Shown one piece after another: positions 18,691 to 27,813 of a DNA stretch of 47,707 bases. The stretch's first letter is position 1, and every line of letters begins with the position of its first letter. The DNA is from Agrilactobacillus fermenti. Its GTDB lineage: Bacteria; Bacillota; Bacilli; Lactobacillales; Lactobacillaceae. The notes beneath the pieces were generated by a model. It did no database searches and was not told the origin of the DNA. It was given only the letters and a program-made list of their open reading frames with translations. The position numbers and the translations under genes were made by a program. The stretch covers positions 1 through 47,707 of the forward strand of contig NZ_JACGCJ010000023.1 of NCBI RefSeq assembly GCF_021030645.1, given 5' to 3'.

Positions 18691-19638
18691 ATGGCATCTT
18701 ATGCAAGTCAAGTAAAAAAGGAACTAACAAATTTAGAGGTACATCCAGAACATGCCCGGGCGGAATTAGCCGCTTTGATTCGAATGAATGGTTCCTTGGA
18801 TTTGGTGGATCATCATTTTCTTTTAGTGATTCAGACGGAAAATCCGGCTATCGCACGGCGAATTTACGCTTTGATTCGCCAACTGTATCAAATTGAAGCC
18901 CGACTATCAGTCCAAAGAAAAATGAAACTCAAAAAAAATAACTTGTATTTGGTACGGTTAATGCAGCATAGTGAATTGGTCTTGTGTGATTTGGGGATCA
19001 TTCATGGTGACAGTTGGTTGATCCAGACTAAGATTCCAGACAAAATTCTAAATGCAGAACAGCGCATGCGCTCCTATCTGCGTGGGGCTTTCTTGGCAGG
19101 GGGATCGGTCAATAGTCCCGAAACAAGTCGTTATCATTTGGAGATTTATTCACTACATGAAGATCACAATCAAGGTATTTTACAAATGATGAATCATTTT
19201 GATCTCCATGCAAAAACAACCGAGAGGCGCAATGGATATGTTGCCTATATTAAAGAAGCCGAAAAAATTTCTGATTTTCTTCAAGTTGTTGGCGCTACAA
19301 AAGCGATGCTTTCCTTTGAAGATGTTCGCATTGTTCGAGATATGCGCAATTCTGTGAATCGGCTGGTTAACTGCGAAACCGCAAATATGAATAAAACAAT
19401 CGATGCGGCTACGCGACAGTTAGAAAATATCAAGTTTTTGAAAAACACGGTGGGGTTTGAGCGTTTACCAGAGAAATTACGTGAAATTGCTCAGTTACGT
19501 TTAGATAACCCCGAGATGTCACTGAAGGAATTGGCTGAAATTGTTCCCAGCGGCGCTATTTCCAAATCAGGTATCAATCATCGTTTACGGAAATTATCAC
19601 AGTTGGCTGAGCAAAAACGTCAGGATTTAGTAAGTTAA
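18691..19638 (+). CDS. whiA: WhiA-family DNA-binding protein
   Basis: A 315-residue protein with an N-terminal degenerate LAGLIDADG-type domain (residues about 85-190, including [11 protein letters not shown]) and a C-terminal helix-turn-helix region (about 240-300, [17 protein letters not shown]). In actinobacteria WhiA controls sporulation; in Bacillus it affects chromosome segregation and cell division. The start is ATG 18691, seven bases after GGAGG (18679-18683); the upstream in-frame ATG at 18667 lies before that site. It forms the third gene of the rapZ operon. Confidence 0.95.
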   Translation: MASYASQVKKELTNLEVHPEHARAELAALIRMNGSLDLVDHHFLLVIQTENPAIARRIYALIRQLYQIEARLSVQRKMKLKKNNLYLVRLMQHSELVLCDLGIIHGDSWLIQTKIPDKILNAEQRMRSYLRGAFLAGGSVNSPETSRYHLEIYSLHEDHNQGILQMMNHFDLHAKTTERRNGYVAYIKEAEKISDFLQVVGATKAMLSFEDVRIVRDMRNSVNRLVNCETANMNKTIDAATRQLENIKFLKNTVGFERLPEKLREIAQLRLDNPEMSLKELAEIVPSGAISKSGINHRLRKLSQLAEQKRQDLVS

Positions 19639-19654
19639 GAAAAGAGTGGATACG

Positions 19655-20110
19655 ATGACAAAACCGATTTTATTAGATGAGCAATTATGTTTTTCGATTT
19701 ATCAAGCACATAAAGTTTTTAATCATTTTTATGCAAAAGCACTAGAACCCTTCCATTTAACCTATTCACAATACATCGTGTTATTAGTATTGTGGGAACA
19801 AGGTAGTTTGTCAGTCAAGTCACTGGGACAAGAGGTCGGTTTGGATAGTGGCACATTGACACCGTTATTAAAACGACTGGAGAAGGATGGCTGGGTTACT
19901 CGGCAACGTTCCAAAGAAGATGAACGACGTTTGGATGTTTCTTTGACGGATAAAGCCAAGCAGCAAAAAGATGTTATTTATGCTCATGTTGGTTCTTGCA
20001 TTGATGCGATTGGGTTAAGTAATGATCAATATAATCAAGTCAAGTCAGATGTAGAGCGTGTGCAAAAGTTATTAAGTAATGTGCCCGATACGACTTTTGC
20101 AAAAAATTAA
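19655..20110 (+). CDS. MarR-family regulator of the OhrR type
   Basis: A 151-residue winged-helix regulator. The segment LDEQLCFSIYQA carries a cysteine at residue 12, the position of the peroxide-sensing cysteine of OhrR. It is followed by LTYSQYIVLLVLWE and the DNA-recognition part LDSGTLTPLLKRLE, with the wing KEDERR. OhrR represses the organic hydroperoxide reductase gene ohr until its cysteine is oxidised. No ohr gene lies next to it, so the target must be elsewhere. The start is ATG 19655; an upstream GTG is within the ribosome binding site region. It may be cotranscribed with whiA, 16 bases upstream. Confidence 0.85.
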   Translation: MTKPILLDEQLCFSIYQAHKVFNHFYAKALEPFHLTYSQYIVLLVLWEQGSLSVKSLGQEVGLDSGTLTPLLKRLEKDGWVTRQRSKEDERRLDVSLTDKAKQQKDVIYAHVGSCIDAIGLSNDQYNQVKSDVERVQKLLSNVPDTTFAKN

Positions 20111-20164
20111 GTGGTTTTCACCTTGGGTATCAGAGGATATATTGTTGGTCGGAATATGGGCTAC

Positions 20165-20212
20165 AAAAAAAGGATCAATGCAAAACAAATTGTTTGCATC
20201 GATCCTTTTTTT
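20165..20212. terminator. Bidirectional terminator between ohrR-like gene and clpP
   Basis: An A-run plus GGATC (20165-20176) pairs with GATCC plus T-run (20201-20212). Inner arms ATGCAAA and TTTGCAT continue the stem past a single-base mismatch. A-tract and T-tract flank it, so it can serve both convergent genes. Confidence 0.93.
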
Positions 20213-20224
20213 ACATATCAGTGG

Positions 20225-20812
20225 TTATTTTTTAGGACTGTTCGTCATAATTTTATCAATTAGACCATAGTCCTTAGCTTCTTGAGCAGTTAGGAAGTTA
20301 TCCCGTTCAGTATCGCGCTGAATAGTCTCCAAATCCTGACCAGTTGCATCGGCTAAAATTTGGTTCATTAACTTTCTAGTTTTTAGAATTTCTTCTGCAG
20401 CAATTTCAATTTCAGTTTGCTGACCTTGAGCACCACCAGAAGGTTGGTGAATCATAACAGTTGCATGTGGCAAGGCAAACCGCTTGCCTTTAGTGCCGGC
20501 AGCCAGCAACACGCTGGCCATCGAGGCAGCCATCCCCATAGCAATTGTTTGGACATCAGCTTTAACAAAGTTCATTGTATCCATGATCGCCAAACCAGAA
20601 CTGATTACGCCACCAGGAGAATTAATGTAGATATAAATGTCTTTTTCAGAATCTTGGGCATCTAGGAAAAGTAACTGTGCAATAATGGAATTTGCCATTT
20701 GATCGTTTACTTCGCCAGAAAGCATGATAATGCGATCTTTTAATAGACGTGAGTAAATGTCATAAGCTCGTTCGCCTCTTGCAGATTGCTCTATAACTGT
20801 AGGTACAAGCAT
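20225..20812 (-). CDS. clpP: ATP-dependent Clp protease proteolytic subunit
   Basis: A 195-residue serine protease subunit that assembles into two heptameric rings and degrades substrates delivered by Clp ATPases, central to protein quality control. The catalytic triad is visible as Ser97 (in GMAASMAS), His122 (in MIHQP) and Asp171 (in ERDNF). Length is standard. It is monocistronic on the minus strand, ends at a bidirectional terminator and starts behind a sigma-A promoter covered by a CIRCE-like operator, indicating heat-shock control by HrcA. Confidence 0.98.
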   Translation of the reverse strand: MLVPTVIEQSARGERAYDIYSRLLKDRIIMLSGEVNDQMANSIIAQLLFLDAQDSEKDIYIYINSPGGVISSGLAIMDTMNFVKADVQTIAMGMAASMASVLLAAGTKGKRFALPHATVMIHQPSGGAQGQQTEIEIAAEEILKTRKLMNQILADATGQDLETIQRDTERDNFLTAQEAKDYGLIDKIMTNSPKK

Positions 20813-20833
20813 AAACGAACCTCCTAATCTAAT

Positions 20834-20860
20834 TTAGCACTCTAATTAGTACAGTGCTAA
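20834..20860 (-). promoter_or_regulatory. CIRCE element (HrcA operator) of clpP
   Basis: On the minus strand the arms TTAGCACTG and GAGTGCTAA are separated by 9 bases. Only one base of the first arm differs from the perfect consensus TTAGCACTC-N9-GAGTGCTAA. It begins at the -10 box and ends 21 bases before the clpP start. Confidence 0.93.
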
Positions 20861-20888
20861 ATTTACCATAAAGCTCGAAATAGGTCAA
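20860..20888 (-). promoter_or_regulatory. clpP sigma-A promoter
   Basis: On the minus strand, -35 TTGACC (20888-20883) and -10 TAAATT (20865-20860) are separated by exactly 17 bases. The -10 abuts the CIRCE element. The -35 region overlaps a degenerate pair of GTTGA-type heptads (20883-20898) that only weakly resemble a CtsR site. Confidence 0.8.
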
Positions 20889-21005
20889 CAAATTCAACTT
20901 TGATTTGTAAAATGTTAGCAAAAATTATCGTATAATAATTAGATTTTGATGTGAAAAAAGAATATACTTTTAAAGCAAATTCTGCTAAGATAGATAAAGT
21001 GCTAT

Positions 21006-21022
21006 TGTCATGTTTTATGACA
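21006..21022 (+). promoter_or_regulatory. Leader hairpin upstream of glnP
   Basis: TGTCAT (21006-21011) and ATGACA (21017-21022) form a 6-bp stem with a five-base loop, 11 bases before the ribosome binding site AGGAGG. A probable extended -10, TG-C-TAAGAT, lies about 20 bases upstream. It may be an operator or a transcript structure. Confidence 0.4.
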
Positions 21023-21044
21023 TCAGAATTTTAGGAGGTAAATT

Positions 21045-23258
21045 ATGAAGAAGTGGCTCTTAATGACACTTGGGTTCGTTGCTTGTTTCATTGGTTTGGC
21101 AACTACTTTCAGTCCAAATCAGAATGTACAAGCTGCAAAAACATATACAATTGGAACGGATGTTACATACCCGCCATTTGAATTTGCCAATAAGGAAAAT
21201 AAATACGTCGGTATCGATGTTGATTTAATGAAGGCTGTGGCTAAAGAAGAGGGCTTCAAGGTCAATATCAAAACCATGGGCTTTAACGCTGCTGTACAGG
21301 CGATGGAAGCTGGACAAATTGACGGTGTAATTGCTGGTATGATGATTACACCGGCGCGTCAACAAAAATTCGATTTCTCAGCGCCATATTATAATTCTGG
21401 GGTTGTCATGGCTGTCGGGAAGAACAGTACCATCAAGAACTTTTCGCAATTAAAGGGTAAACGGGTGGCACTAAAAACTGGGACGGCAGCGGCCACTTTT
21501 GCGAACAGTATCAAAGATAAGTATGGTTTTAAGACTGTTACTTTTGATGATTCTAATAACATGTATGAAGATGTGGCCACTGGTAATTCAGTTGCTTGTT
21601 TTGATGATCAGCCTGTTTTGCAGTATGCCATTCAACATGGTGAAAAACTGAAGTTGGCTACAAAACCTCAAACAAGCGGGGCTTATGGTTTTGCCGTTAA
21701 AAAAGGTGCAAATCAAGAGCTACTTGCCAAATTTAACGCTGGTTATAAGAAGTTAAAAGCAAATGGGACTTATCAAAAAATCGTTAAGAAATATGTCGGT
21801 TCGACAAGTGGTATTCCTAAAGCATCAGTAGCTGTTGCTGCGACAACAAAGGGGACACAGAGTGCTAAGAATCCTAATGTTGCTGGGAAAACCTTTAATA
21901 TTGGCACAGATGTGACTTTTCCACCATTTGAATTTGCTAATAATAGTAATGAATATGTTGGGATCGATATGGACCTCATGCGGGCAATTGCTAAGAATCA
22001 GGGGTTCAAAGTACAAATCAAGCCGCTTGGATTTAATGCGGCTGTGCAAGCTTTGGAATCTGGGCAGATCGATGGGACTATTGCTGGTATGTCCATTACG
22101 GATGAACGTAAACAGAAATTTGATTTTTCGGATCCTTATTTTCAATCTGGAGTCGTGATGGCGGTTGCTAAGGAGAGCTCAGTCAAAAGCTTGTCGCAGT
22201 TGAAGGGTAAGAAAGTTGCCGTTAAGACTGGGACAGCCGGAGCTGATTATGCTAATAGCATTAAGGATAAGTATGGCTTCAAAACCGTTACTTTTGACGA
22301 TTCCAATAATATGTACCAAGATGTCGTTACCGGTAATTCAGTTGCTTGTTTTGAAGACTCACCGGTTATGCAATACGGGATCAAACAGGGGACTAAGCTT
22401 AAAATTGTAACTGATCCGGCAGAAAAAGGAGATTATGGTTTTGCTGTTAAAAAAGGCGTTAATCAGGATCTCTTGGCAGCTTTTAATGCTGGATTGAAGA
22501 ATTTAAAGGCCAATGGCGAGTACAATAAAATTACAAGCAAATATTTGGGTAGTAAACAGAATAATGCTGAAAGTGCAGCTAAGAGCAACAATGCGGACAC
22601 TGAGGATCGCTCTTTCTTTGGCTTGATCAAACAGAATAAGGGCGCTTTGTGGAGTGGTTTCAAAGAAACTATGTGGCTGACTATCGTTTCAATTTTCTTT
22701 GCAACCGTATTTGGCGTCATTGTCGGTTTGTTGGGCGTTGCACCTGGTAAATTCGGCAAGGGCCTTTCAAGTACGTTGATCTATATTTTCCGGGGGATGC
22801 CGTTGCTAGTTCTGGCATTGTTCATTTATACCGGTATTCCGAGCTTGACTGGTAGTAAGATACCGGCATTTATTGCTGGTGTAGTTACTTTAACCCTCAA
22901 TGAGGGGGCTTATACGGCTGCCTTTGTTAAAGGAGGCATCGAGGCCGTGGATACTGGACAAATGGAGGCTGCTAGAAGTTTGGGCCTACCTTATGGGAAG
23001 TCAATGCGTAAAGTCATTTTGCCACAGGGTATCAAGATCATGGTACCATCTTTCATTAACCAATTTATTATTACGTTAAAAGATACTTCGATTTTGTCTA
23101 TTATTGGTTTGTTGGAATTAACTCAAACAGGTAAGATTATTATCGCACGTAATTTGGAAGGCTTTAAAGTTTGGACGATTATTGCTTTGATCTATCTAAT
23201 TGTTATCACCTTATTGACTTGGCTTTCTAATTGGGTTCAAAGGAGAATGAATGCATGA
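21045..23258 (+). CDS. glnP: Glutamine ABC importer: two substrate-binding domains fused to permease
   Basis: A 737-residue fusion. Residues 1-31 are a signal sequence (basic start, hydrophobic core, cleavage around VQAA). Two complete polar amino-acid binding domains follow, about 33-253 and 283-503, each with IGTDVT, PPFEFA and GFNAAVQA segments. A permease domain with about four to five membrane helices occupies 530-737, including the ABC contact loop [14 protein letters not shown]. This layout is that of Lactococcus GlnP, which imports glutamine, glutamate and asparagine. The two binding domains are very alike, yet the DNA differs at many synonymous positions. Its stop overlaps the glnQ start. 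Confidence 0.95.
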   Translation: MKKWLLMTLGFVACFIGLATTFSPNQNVQAAKTYTIGTDVTYPPFEFANKENKYVGIDVDLMKAVAKEEGFKVNIKTMGFNAAVQAMEAGQIDGVIAGMMITPARQQKFDFSAPYYNSGVVMAVGKNSTIKNFSQLKGKRVALKTGTAAATFANSIKDKYGFKTVTFDDSNNMYEDVATGNSVACFDDQPVLQYAIQHGEKLKLATKPQTSGAYGFAVKKGANQELLAKFNAGYKKLKANGTYQKIVKKYVGSTSGIPKASVAVAATTKGTQSAKNPNVAGKTFNIGTDVTFPPFEFANNSNEYVGIDMDLMRAIAKNQGFKVQIKPLGFNAAVQALESGQIDGTIAGMSITDERKQKFDFSDPYFQSGVVMAVAKESSVKSLSQLKGKKVAVKTGTAGADYANSIKDKYGFKTVTFDDSNNMYQDVVTGNSVACFEDSPVMQYGIKQGTKLKIVTDPAEKGDYGFAVKKGVNQDLLAAFNAGLKNLKANGEYNKITSKYLGSKQNNAESAAKSNNADTEDRSFFGLIKQNKGALWSGFKETMWLTIVSIFFATVFGVIVGLLGVAPGKFGKGLSSTLIYIFRGMPLLVLALFIYTGIPSLTGSKIPAFIAGVVTLTLNEGAYTAAFVKGGIEAVDTGQMEAARSLGLPYGKSMRKVILPQGIKIMVPSFINQFIITLKDTSILSIIGLLELTQTGKIIIARNLEGFKVWTIIALIYLIVITLLTWLSNWVQRRMNA

Positions 23259-23992
23259 GCTTAAAAGTACAAGTAACTGACTTAAATAAGAGCTTTGGTT
23301 CCAACCATGTGCTTAAAGGCATTGATTTAGATGTGCAAAATAATGAAGTTGTAGTTATTATCGGACCTTCTGGTTCAGGTAAGAGTACGTTATTACGTTG
23401 CTTAAACCGTCTTGAAACACCTACCTCTGGTAAAATTGTGATCGATAATGTAGATATTAGTGATCCTAAAGCAGATATTAATCGGGTACGACAAAATATT
23501 GGGATGGTTTTTCAGCATTTTAATCTATTTAATAATATGACAGTTGCTGAAAATATCATGTTGGCACCAATGGAATTAAAGGGAGAAACTGAGAGTCAGG
23601 CAGCTGACCAAGCGCACAAGTTGTTACAGCAAGTTGGCTTGGATGAAAAATTTGATGCCAAAATCCAATCACTATCTGGTGGTCAACAACAACGTGTGGC
23701 CATTGCCCGGGCCTTAGCTATGAATCCGGATATTATGTTGTTTGACGAACCAACATCAGCACTGGATCCGGAAATGGTTGGCGACGTCTTAGAGGTTATG
23801 AAAGACCTGGCTAAGCAAGGTATGACGATGGTTGTTGTGACCCACGAAATGGGTTTTGCCAAAGAAGTTGCTGACCGTGTGATATTTGCTGATGAAGGTA
23901 AAATTCTTGAGCAAGGAAAACCAAATGAAATTTTTGGCAACCCCCAGAATCCACGACTCAAGGACTTCTTAAATAAGGTATTAAATGTTTAA
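23255..23992 (+). CDS. glnQ: Glutamine ABC importer ATPase
   Basis: A 245-residue ABC ATPase of the polar amino-acid family, with Walker [10 protein letters not shown] (residues 37-45), signature LSGGQQQR near 138, Walker [13 protein letters not shown] near 160-171 and the switch histidine in VVTHEM. It pairs with the fused binding-permease protein to form GlnPQ at the membrane. The start is ATG 23255, which overlaps the glnP stop as ATGA and sits eight bases from AGGAG. A terminator follows, so glnPQ is a two-gene operon. Confidence 0.97.
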   Translation: MSLKVQVTDLNKSFGSNHVLKGIDLDVQNNEVVVIIGPSGSGKSTLLRCLNRLETPTSGKIVIDNVDISDPKADINRVRQNIGMVFQHFNLFNNMTVAENIMLAPMELKGETESQAADQAHKLLQQVGLDEKFDAKIQSLSGGQQQRVAIARALAMNPDIMLFDEPTSALDPEMVGDVLEVMKDLAKQGMTMVVVTHEMGFAKEVADRVIFADEGKILEQGKPNEIFGNPQNPRLKDFLNKVLNV

Positions 23993-24009
23993 TTCATATT
24001 GAATTTCTG

Positions 24010-24053
24010 ACCGCTGGTGAGGAGTAGCTTTATACTCTGATCAGCGGTTTTTT
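24010..24053 (+). terminator. Intrinsic terminator after glnPQ
   Basis: ACCGCTG (24010-24016) pairs with CAGCGGT (24042-24048). An inner GAGTA/TACTC stem lies within, and TTTTTT follows. Confidence 0.9.
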
Positions 24054-24157
24054 AGATGGCTGAGTGGTTTGAATTTAAATGATATACTTTAAAAAAGGTG
24101 TAATTGTTGGTTCTCTTGATTGAAATATAGTGGCCTTGATAATGTGAGGTGAGTTAG

Positions 24158-24592
24158 ATGGCTTTTAAAAAAAACAGAATCTCTAAATTTAGTGTTGCCA
24201 ATGTGCTCTTGCAGGTGTTAATTGTTTCTTTAGGGCGTAATTCATTAAAACGGACCATTCCTGTTCATTTTTCATTTAATGGTGTTCCAGATAGTTATAT
24301 TTATGGTGCTAAGCTTACCTCAATGCTTATGGCCATTCTTGTGATTAATTTTATTGCCTATTTGATTTATATGTTGCCTTTGAATTACGTACTGCCGCCG
24401 ATTTTCGCTGATTTTTTGAAACAGATAAAGATTATCTTTTCTATCTGGCTATATGTTTTTTCATGGAACTTATTACCATTTTTCTTTCACGGCAATCAGA
24501 AACCATTTGAATATCTTATGTTTATAATGAATGTATTGTTGTTATTTTCTTGGGCAGTAGTCATTGTTAAAAAGTTGATTTTAAAGCGTTAA
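24158..24592 (+). CDS. DUF1648-like small membrane protein
   Basis: A 144-residue protein with a basic N-terminus and three to four hydrophobic segments (about 52-78, 84-108, 113-138). The segment IPVHFSFNGVPDSYIYG (residues about 35-51) resembles the IPxHFNxxGxPD signature of the DUF1648 family, whose members include accessory proteins of the SdpI immunity group. The usual two further SdpI helices are not clearly present. Function is not known. The upstream GAGGTGAG gives a fair ribosome binding site. It is an isolated gene, more AT-rich than its neighbours. Confidence 0.6.
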   Translation: MAFKKNRISKFSVANVLLQVLIVSLGRNSLKRTIPVHFSFNGVPDSYIYGAKLTSMLMAILVINFIAYLIYMLPLNYVLPPIFADFLKQIKIIFSIWLYVFSWNLLPFFFHGNQKPFEYLMFIMNVLLLFSWAVVIVKKLILKR

Positions 24593-24763
24593 TGATTAAG
24601 TGTAAGCTAATATCTTGTAGCTAATCTCAGCAGAGTGTCAGTAATTGTGGTGGTATAAGGATAGGATCAGTTAAAGCCGTATAAGAAGCGGATTTTCAAC
24701 CATGTTCAGCGTCTTTGTAAATAGAACATACTTTTCTAAAACCAACCACAATTCAATAAAAAC

Positions 24764-24805
24764 AAAAAAGCCCCAAAACGTTGAAATGACAACATTCTGG
24801 GACTT
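24764..24805 (-). terminator. Intrinsic terminator of the tRNA-Arg gene
   Basis: Read on the minus strand, a 15-bp stem including G-U pairs (AGTCCCAGAA... with ...TTTTGGGGCT) and a six-base loop is followed by TTTTTT. It begins 26 bases after the tRNA 3' end. Confidence 0.88.
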
Positions 24806-24830
24806 GATTATATTTGGTGAAACCGCGTTA

Positions 24831-24902
24831 TGCACCACCCGGGAGTCGAACCCGGATCTTAAGAACCGGAATCTTACGTGCTATCCATTACACTAGCGGT
24901 GC
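24831..24902 (-). tRNA. tRNA-Arg (anticodon CCG)
   Basis: The minus strand folds into a full cloverleaf of 72 bases. The acceptor arms GCACCGC and GTGGTGC pair with one G-U, followed by discriminator A. The anticodon stem TAAGA/TCTTA holds loop TTCCGGT with anticodon CCG (decodes CGG), and the T arm is CCGGG-TTCGACT-CCCGG. No CCA is encoded. The 386-base gap between the flanking genes holds only this gene and its terminator. Confidence 0.95.
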
Positions 24903-24978
24903 AGTACTTAAAAATGATAGCATTAGAGGGAACATTTTTCAACAAAAAAATGAAGATTTATGAAAAAAGGTCTGTGAT

Positions 24979-26547
24979 ATGGGCAACTCAATCACCTTTA
25001 CACTTAAGTTTCGCCGATTTTTGGCTAGCAGCAGCCAAATTATTATTTTTAATCTGGGTTTTAATTTGTTTTGTGTCAATTTATATCGTAGGCTTAGTGG
25101 ATTAGTGATCCATCATTTTACATTTTCGATTAGTGACCTTGTTAGACCACAGAATCTTGCCCAGATCAATTTAATGGGAGCTACGCTTTTTTATGCGTTG
25201 ACCGCAGTATTTATTTTAGCAATGATGGGACAAGTTTATTTTCTGTTATTGTACCCGCTAAAGCTGATAACGGTAAAATCAAAATTGATTTGCACAGTTA
25301 CAATTTGGATTGCAATTTTGCCAATTGGGAACCTGATTTTATTTTACAATTATGCAGGGATTTTTCGATTATCAGATTTAGGTAAAAATCTAATGGATTC
25401 CCGCTGGTCTTTACGCTTGATAACGCTGCTTTTGATTATAAGCTATTTTGTTTGCGTTGGGATGAGTGCTTGGGTTTTCAAACATTATGCGCGCTTAGCC
25501 TATCACTATTTGATCAAATGTGTATTACAAGCGCTAGTCAGCCAATTATTGTTATTACTGTTTTCAGCAATTTTACTTATCTTTATACCGACCCCGACTT
25601 GGAGCTACATTTTCATGCGTATTGGTCAGATTGCTGTTGGGGTAATATTGATCCAGCAACTGCGGCAAAATCAACCAATTTGGTCATTAAAGGTTCGTTC
25701 AGGAATAGTATCAATATCAGCCTTAATACTTTTATTTATCAATGTTTTACCAATATTGACCATACCTCAGGCGCATATGGTTTCGCAATGGCAATGGATC
25801 GCACATCGGGGTGTGAATGGTAATGATGGCGTTCAGAATTCGATTGGCGCTTTGCGGCAAACACATCTGAAGTATCCAAGTTATATAGAATTAGATCTTC
25901 GCTTAACTAAGGATCAAAAATTTGTTGTTATGCACGATCCCAACACTTATCATTTAACGGGCAAACGCGAAGATATCGCACAACACACGCAAGAACAACT
26001 ACGGCGATTGGTTTTAACTGAATATCAAAAACACGCACATATCGCTTCTTTTGACACTTACTTGAGCGTGGCCAATCGGTTACACCAACCTTTGATGGTT
26101 GAATTGAAAACCGTTCCCGGAGATCCCGCAGCCCACATAGCGCAGTTGTTTACTAGCCGCTATCAGCGACGGTTAGCGCAAAATCATGCTATCGTTCATG
26201 CTTCTAATTTACGGTTATTACAGGCGTTAAAGCACCAACATTTCAAATTGCCAGTGGGTTATATTGTGCCGTTTAGTTTTTGGCAAACGTCAGGCGGTCA
26301 GTATGATTACGAATCTAGTAATGGTAGAAGTTACTGTGCAGCTTTACCATTGGTAGGGACCATTTCTAAAAAACAGCACTACCTTTGGACAGAAAATGAC
26401 CCACATAGTTTTATTTTATATGATATTGGTATTCAAGGTTTAATCACAGATCAATTAAGTTTGATACAAAGTGAGTTTAAAAAACAGAATAATATTTTTT
26501 CAAAAATAACCGTCAATATGTTTCTACTTTTCAGACTTTTTTGTTAG
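24979..26547 (+). CDS. Membrane-anchored glycerophosphodiester phosphodiesterase
   Basis: A 522-residue protein. Residues 1-265 contain about six to seven membrane helices, as in the membrane domain found ahead of some Gram-positive GDPD enzymes. The catalytic GDPD barrel follows: HRG at 276-278, ELD at 304-306 and HD at 319-320 are the metal and catalytic residues of the family, and ELKT near 375 is the later conserved Glu/Lys. The usual PENT after HRG is replaced by VQNS. It would hydrolyse glycerophosphodiesters, or lipid-linked or teichoic-acid glycerophosphate, outside the cytoplasm; the actual substrate is unknown. The ATG is preceded by AAAAAGG, a modest ribosome binding site. Confidence 0.9.
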   Translation: MGNSITFTLKFRRFLASSSQIIIFNLGFNLFCVNLYRRLSGLVIHHFTFSISDLVRPQNLAQINLMGATLFYALTAVFILAMMGQVYFLLLYPLKLITVKSKLICTVTIWIAILPIGNLILFYNYAGIFRLSDLGKNLMDSRWSLRLITLLLIISYFVCVGMSAWVFKHYARLAYHYLIKCVLQALVSQLLLLLFSAILLIFIPTPTWSYIFMRIGQIAVGVILIQQLRQNQPIWSLKVRSGIVSISALILLFINVLPILTIPQAHMVSQWQWIAHRGVNGNDGVQNSIGALRQTHLKYPSYIELDLRLTKDQKFVVMHDPNTYHLTGKREDIAQHTQEQLRRLVLTEYQKHAHIASFDTYLSVANRLHQPLMVELKTVPGDPAAHIAQLFTSRYQRRLAQNHAIVHASNLRLLQALKHQHFKLPVGYIVPFSFWQTSGGQYDYESSNGRSYCAALPLVGTISKKQHYLWTENDPHSFILYDIGIQGLITDQLSLIQSEFKKQNNIFSKITVNMFLLFRLFC

Positions 26548-26577
26548 TAAGGACGCGGTTTGAAGGCTTTTTTCATT

Positions 26578-26600
26578 TTTTGCGCAACGCGCTTGCAAAA
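26578..26600. promoter_or_regulatory. Inverted repeat over the cggR -35
   Basis: TTTTGC (26578-26583) and GCAAAA (26595-26600) flank 11 bases containing AACGCGC. The right arm overlaps the -35 TTGCAA. It does not fit the cre consensus, so its binder, if any, is unknown. Confidence 0.4.
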
Positions 26601-26621
26601 GAAGAATCTGACTGTTATACT
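26593..26621 (+). promoter_or_regulatory. cggR-gapA operon promoter
   Basis: -35 TTGCAA (26593-26598), 17-base spacer, -10 TATACT (26616-26621) with an upstream TG-T (extended -10). Transcription would begin near 26628, about 110 bases before cggR, leaving room for the operator downstream. Confidence 0.85.
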
Positions 26622-26681
26622 AAGGTTGTTCGTGAGGGAGTATGGAGCGTAGATTGCCATTCCTTTTATTTTTACTTTGTA

Positions 26682-26717
26682 TGGGTCAGTAAATGACATA
26701 GGTGGTCGTTAATTGTC
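26682..26717 (+). promoter_or_regulatory. CggR operator
   Basis: Two direct repeats with the spacing of the Bacillus CggR operator (CGGGAC-N6-TGTC, twice, four bases apart): TGGGTC-N6-TGAC at 26682-26697 and GTGGTC-N6-TGTC at 26702-26717, separated by ATAG. It lies in the 5' leader downstream of the promoter, as in Bacillus, consistent with a roadblock type of repression relieved by fructose 1,6-bisphosphate. Confidence 0.82.
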
Positions 26718-26738
26718 CCATAGGAAGGCGGAGCATTG

Positions 26739-27782
26739 ATGCATGATGAAATAGCGTGGATAGAGACCATTGCCCCGGACTTTCTTGAAGTGATTCGCCG
26801 TCGTTACCATATCTTGCAGCATATTAATTGGATGCAACCTGTTGGTCGACGTGTATTGGCGATCAAACTGGATATGAGTGAACGTGCCCTTCGGACTGAA
26901 ACTGATTTTTTGAGAGCTCAAGGTTTGATAACTTCTTCTAAGTCTGGCATGGTTTTGACAGATAATGGTGAAGAAGCCTTGAATGGCCTCGAAAAGTTTA
27001 TGGGTCAAATTTTGGATGTTCATCAGCGAGAAAAGCAATTGATGGCCTTGTTAGGCATTGACCATGTCTTGATTGTCGCTGGCGATAGTGATGACCAACC
27101 TCGGGTATTGAAAGATATCGGGCGTTTGGTTAATGAAACGCTACGTGTTTTGTTACCTGATGGTCGTAACATTATTGCCGTAATGGGCGGTACAACGATG
27201 GCTCGTGTTGCAAAAGAGTTGACGCCCAAGTTGTCGAATGAACGCGAATTGGTTTTTGTGCCAGCTCGTGGCGGTATTGGCGAAACGGTGGATATCCAAG
27301 CAAATACAGTTTCAGCAGATATGGCTCAGCGTACACATGGTACACATCGAATGTTATATGTTCCTGAACATGTCAGCAAAGAAACCTATGAGAGTCTGTT
27401 ACAAGAACCATCTGTACAGGCCGTACTACAAATGATCACCCATTGTAATGCCGTTTTACATAGCATCGGTGATGCTGTGGCGATGGCTAAGCGCCGTGGC
27501 ATGACAACTGAAGAAGTTAATATGATCAAAAGTGAAGATGCAGTAGGTGAAGCATTTGGTTACTTCTTTAACGATGCTGGTGAAGTTGTTTATAAGATAC
27601 CGCGAATTGGTTTACAAATTCGGGATCTTGATAGTATTCCATATATACTTGCGATTGCTGGCGGACGTTCAAAAGCTCGGGCAATTCAGGCTTATATGAA
27701 AAATGCACCTCATCAAACTTGGCTGATTACAGATGAAGGTGCCGCAAATCAGATTTTAAAAGGGTTAGCCCCTTTAAAATAA
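26739..27782 (+). CDS. cggR: Central glycolytic genes regulator
   Basis: A 347-residue SorC-family repressor. The N-terminal helix-turn-helix (residues about 30-60, [19 protein letters not shown]) is followed by a sugar-phosphate binding domain resembling phosphosugar isomerases ([11 protein letters not shown] near 150, GGIGE near 180, and a C-terminal [12 protein letters not shown]). In Bacillus it represses gapA, pgk, tpiA, pgm and eno, and fructose 1,6-bisphosphate lifts repression. The ATG at 26739 is five bases from GGAG; a TTG immediately before is also possible. It leads the gap cluster and has a matching operator upstream. Confidence 0.97.
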   Translation: MHDEIAWIETIAPDFLEVIRRRYHILQHINWMQPVGRRVLAIKLDMSERALRTETDFLRAQGLITSSKSGMVLTDNGEEALNGLEKFMGQILDVHQREKQLMALLGIDHVLIVAGDSDDQPRVLKDIGRLVNETLRVLLPDGRNIIAVMGGTTMARVAKELTPKLSNERELVFVPARGGIGETVDIQANTVSADMAQRTHGTHRMLYVPEHVSKETYESLLQEPSVQAVLQMITHCNAVLHSIGDAVAMAKRRGMTTEEVNMIKSEDAVGEAFGYFFNDAGEVVYKIPRIGLQIRDLDSIPYILAIAGGRSKARAIQAYMKNAPHQTWLITDEGAANQILKGLAPLK

Positions 27783-27813
27783 ATTTTCATTTCCTAAAGG
27801 AGGAAATTTTTGT

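Noticed and set aside
20883-20898. CtsR box at the clpP promoter
   Set aside because: The two GTTGA-type heptads are degenerate and separated by two bases instead of three, so I mention it only as a possible remnant.
24878-25105. 75-codon ORF overlapping the tRNA end and the phosphodiesterase start
   Set aside because: It begins within the tRNA-Arg gene, lacks a ribosome binding site and is in another frame of a well-supported gene.
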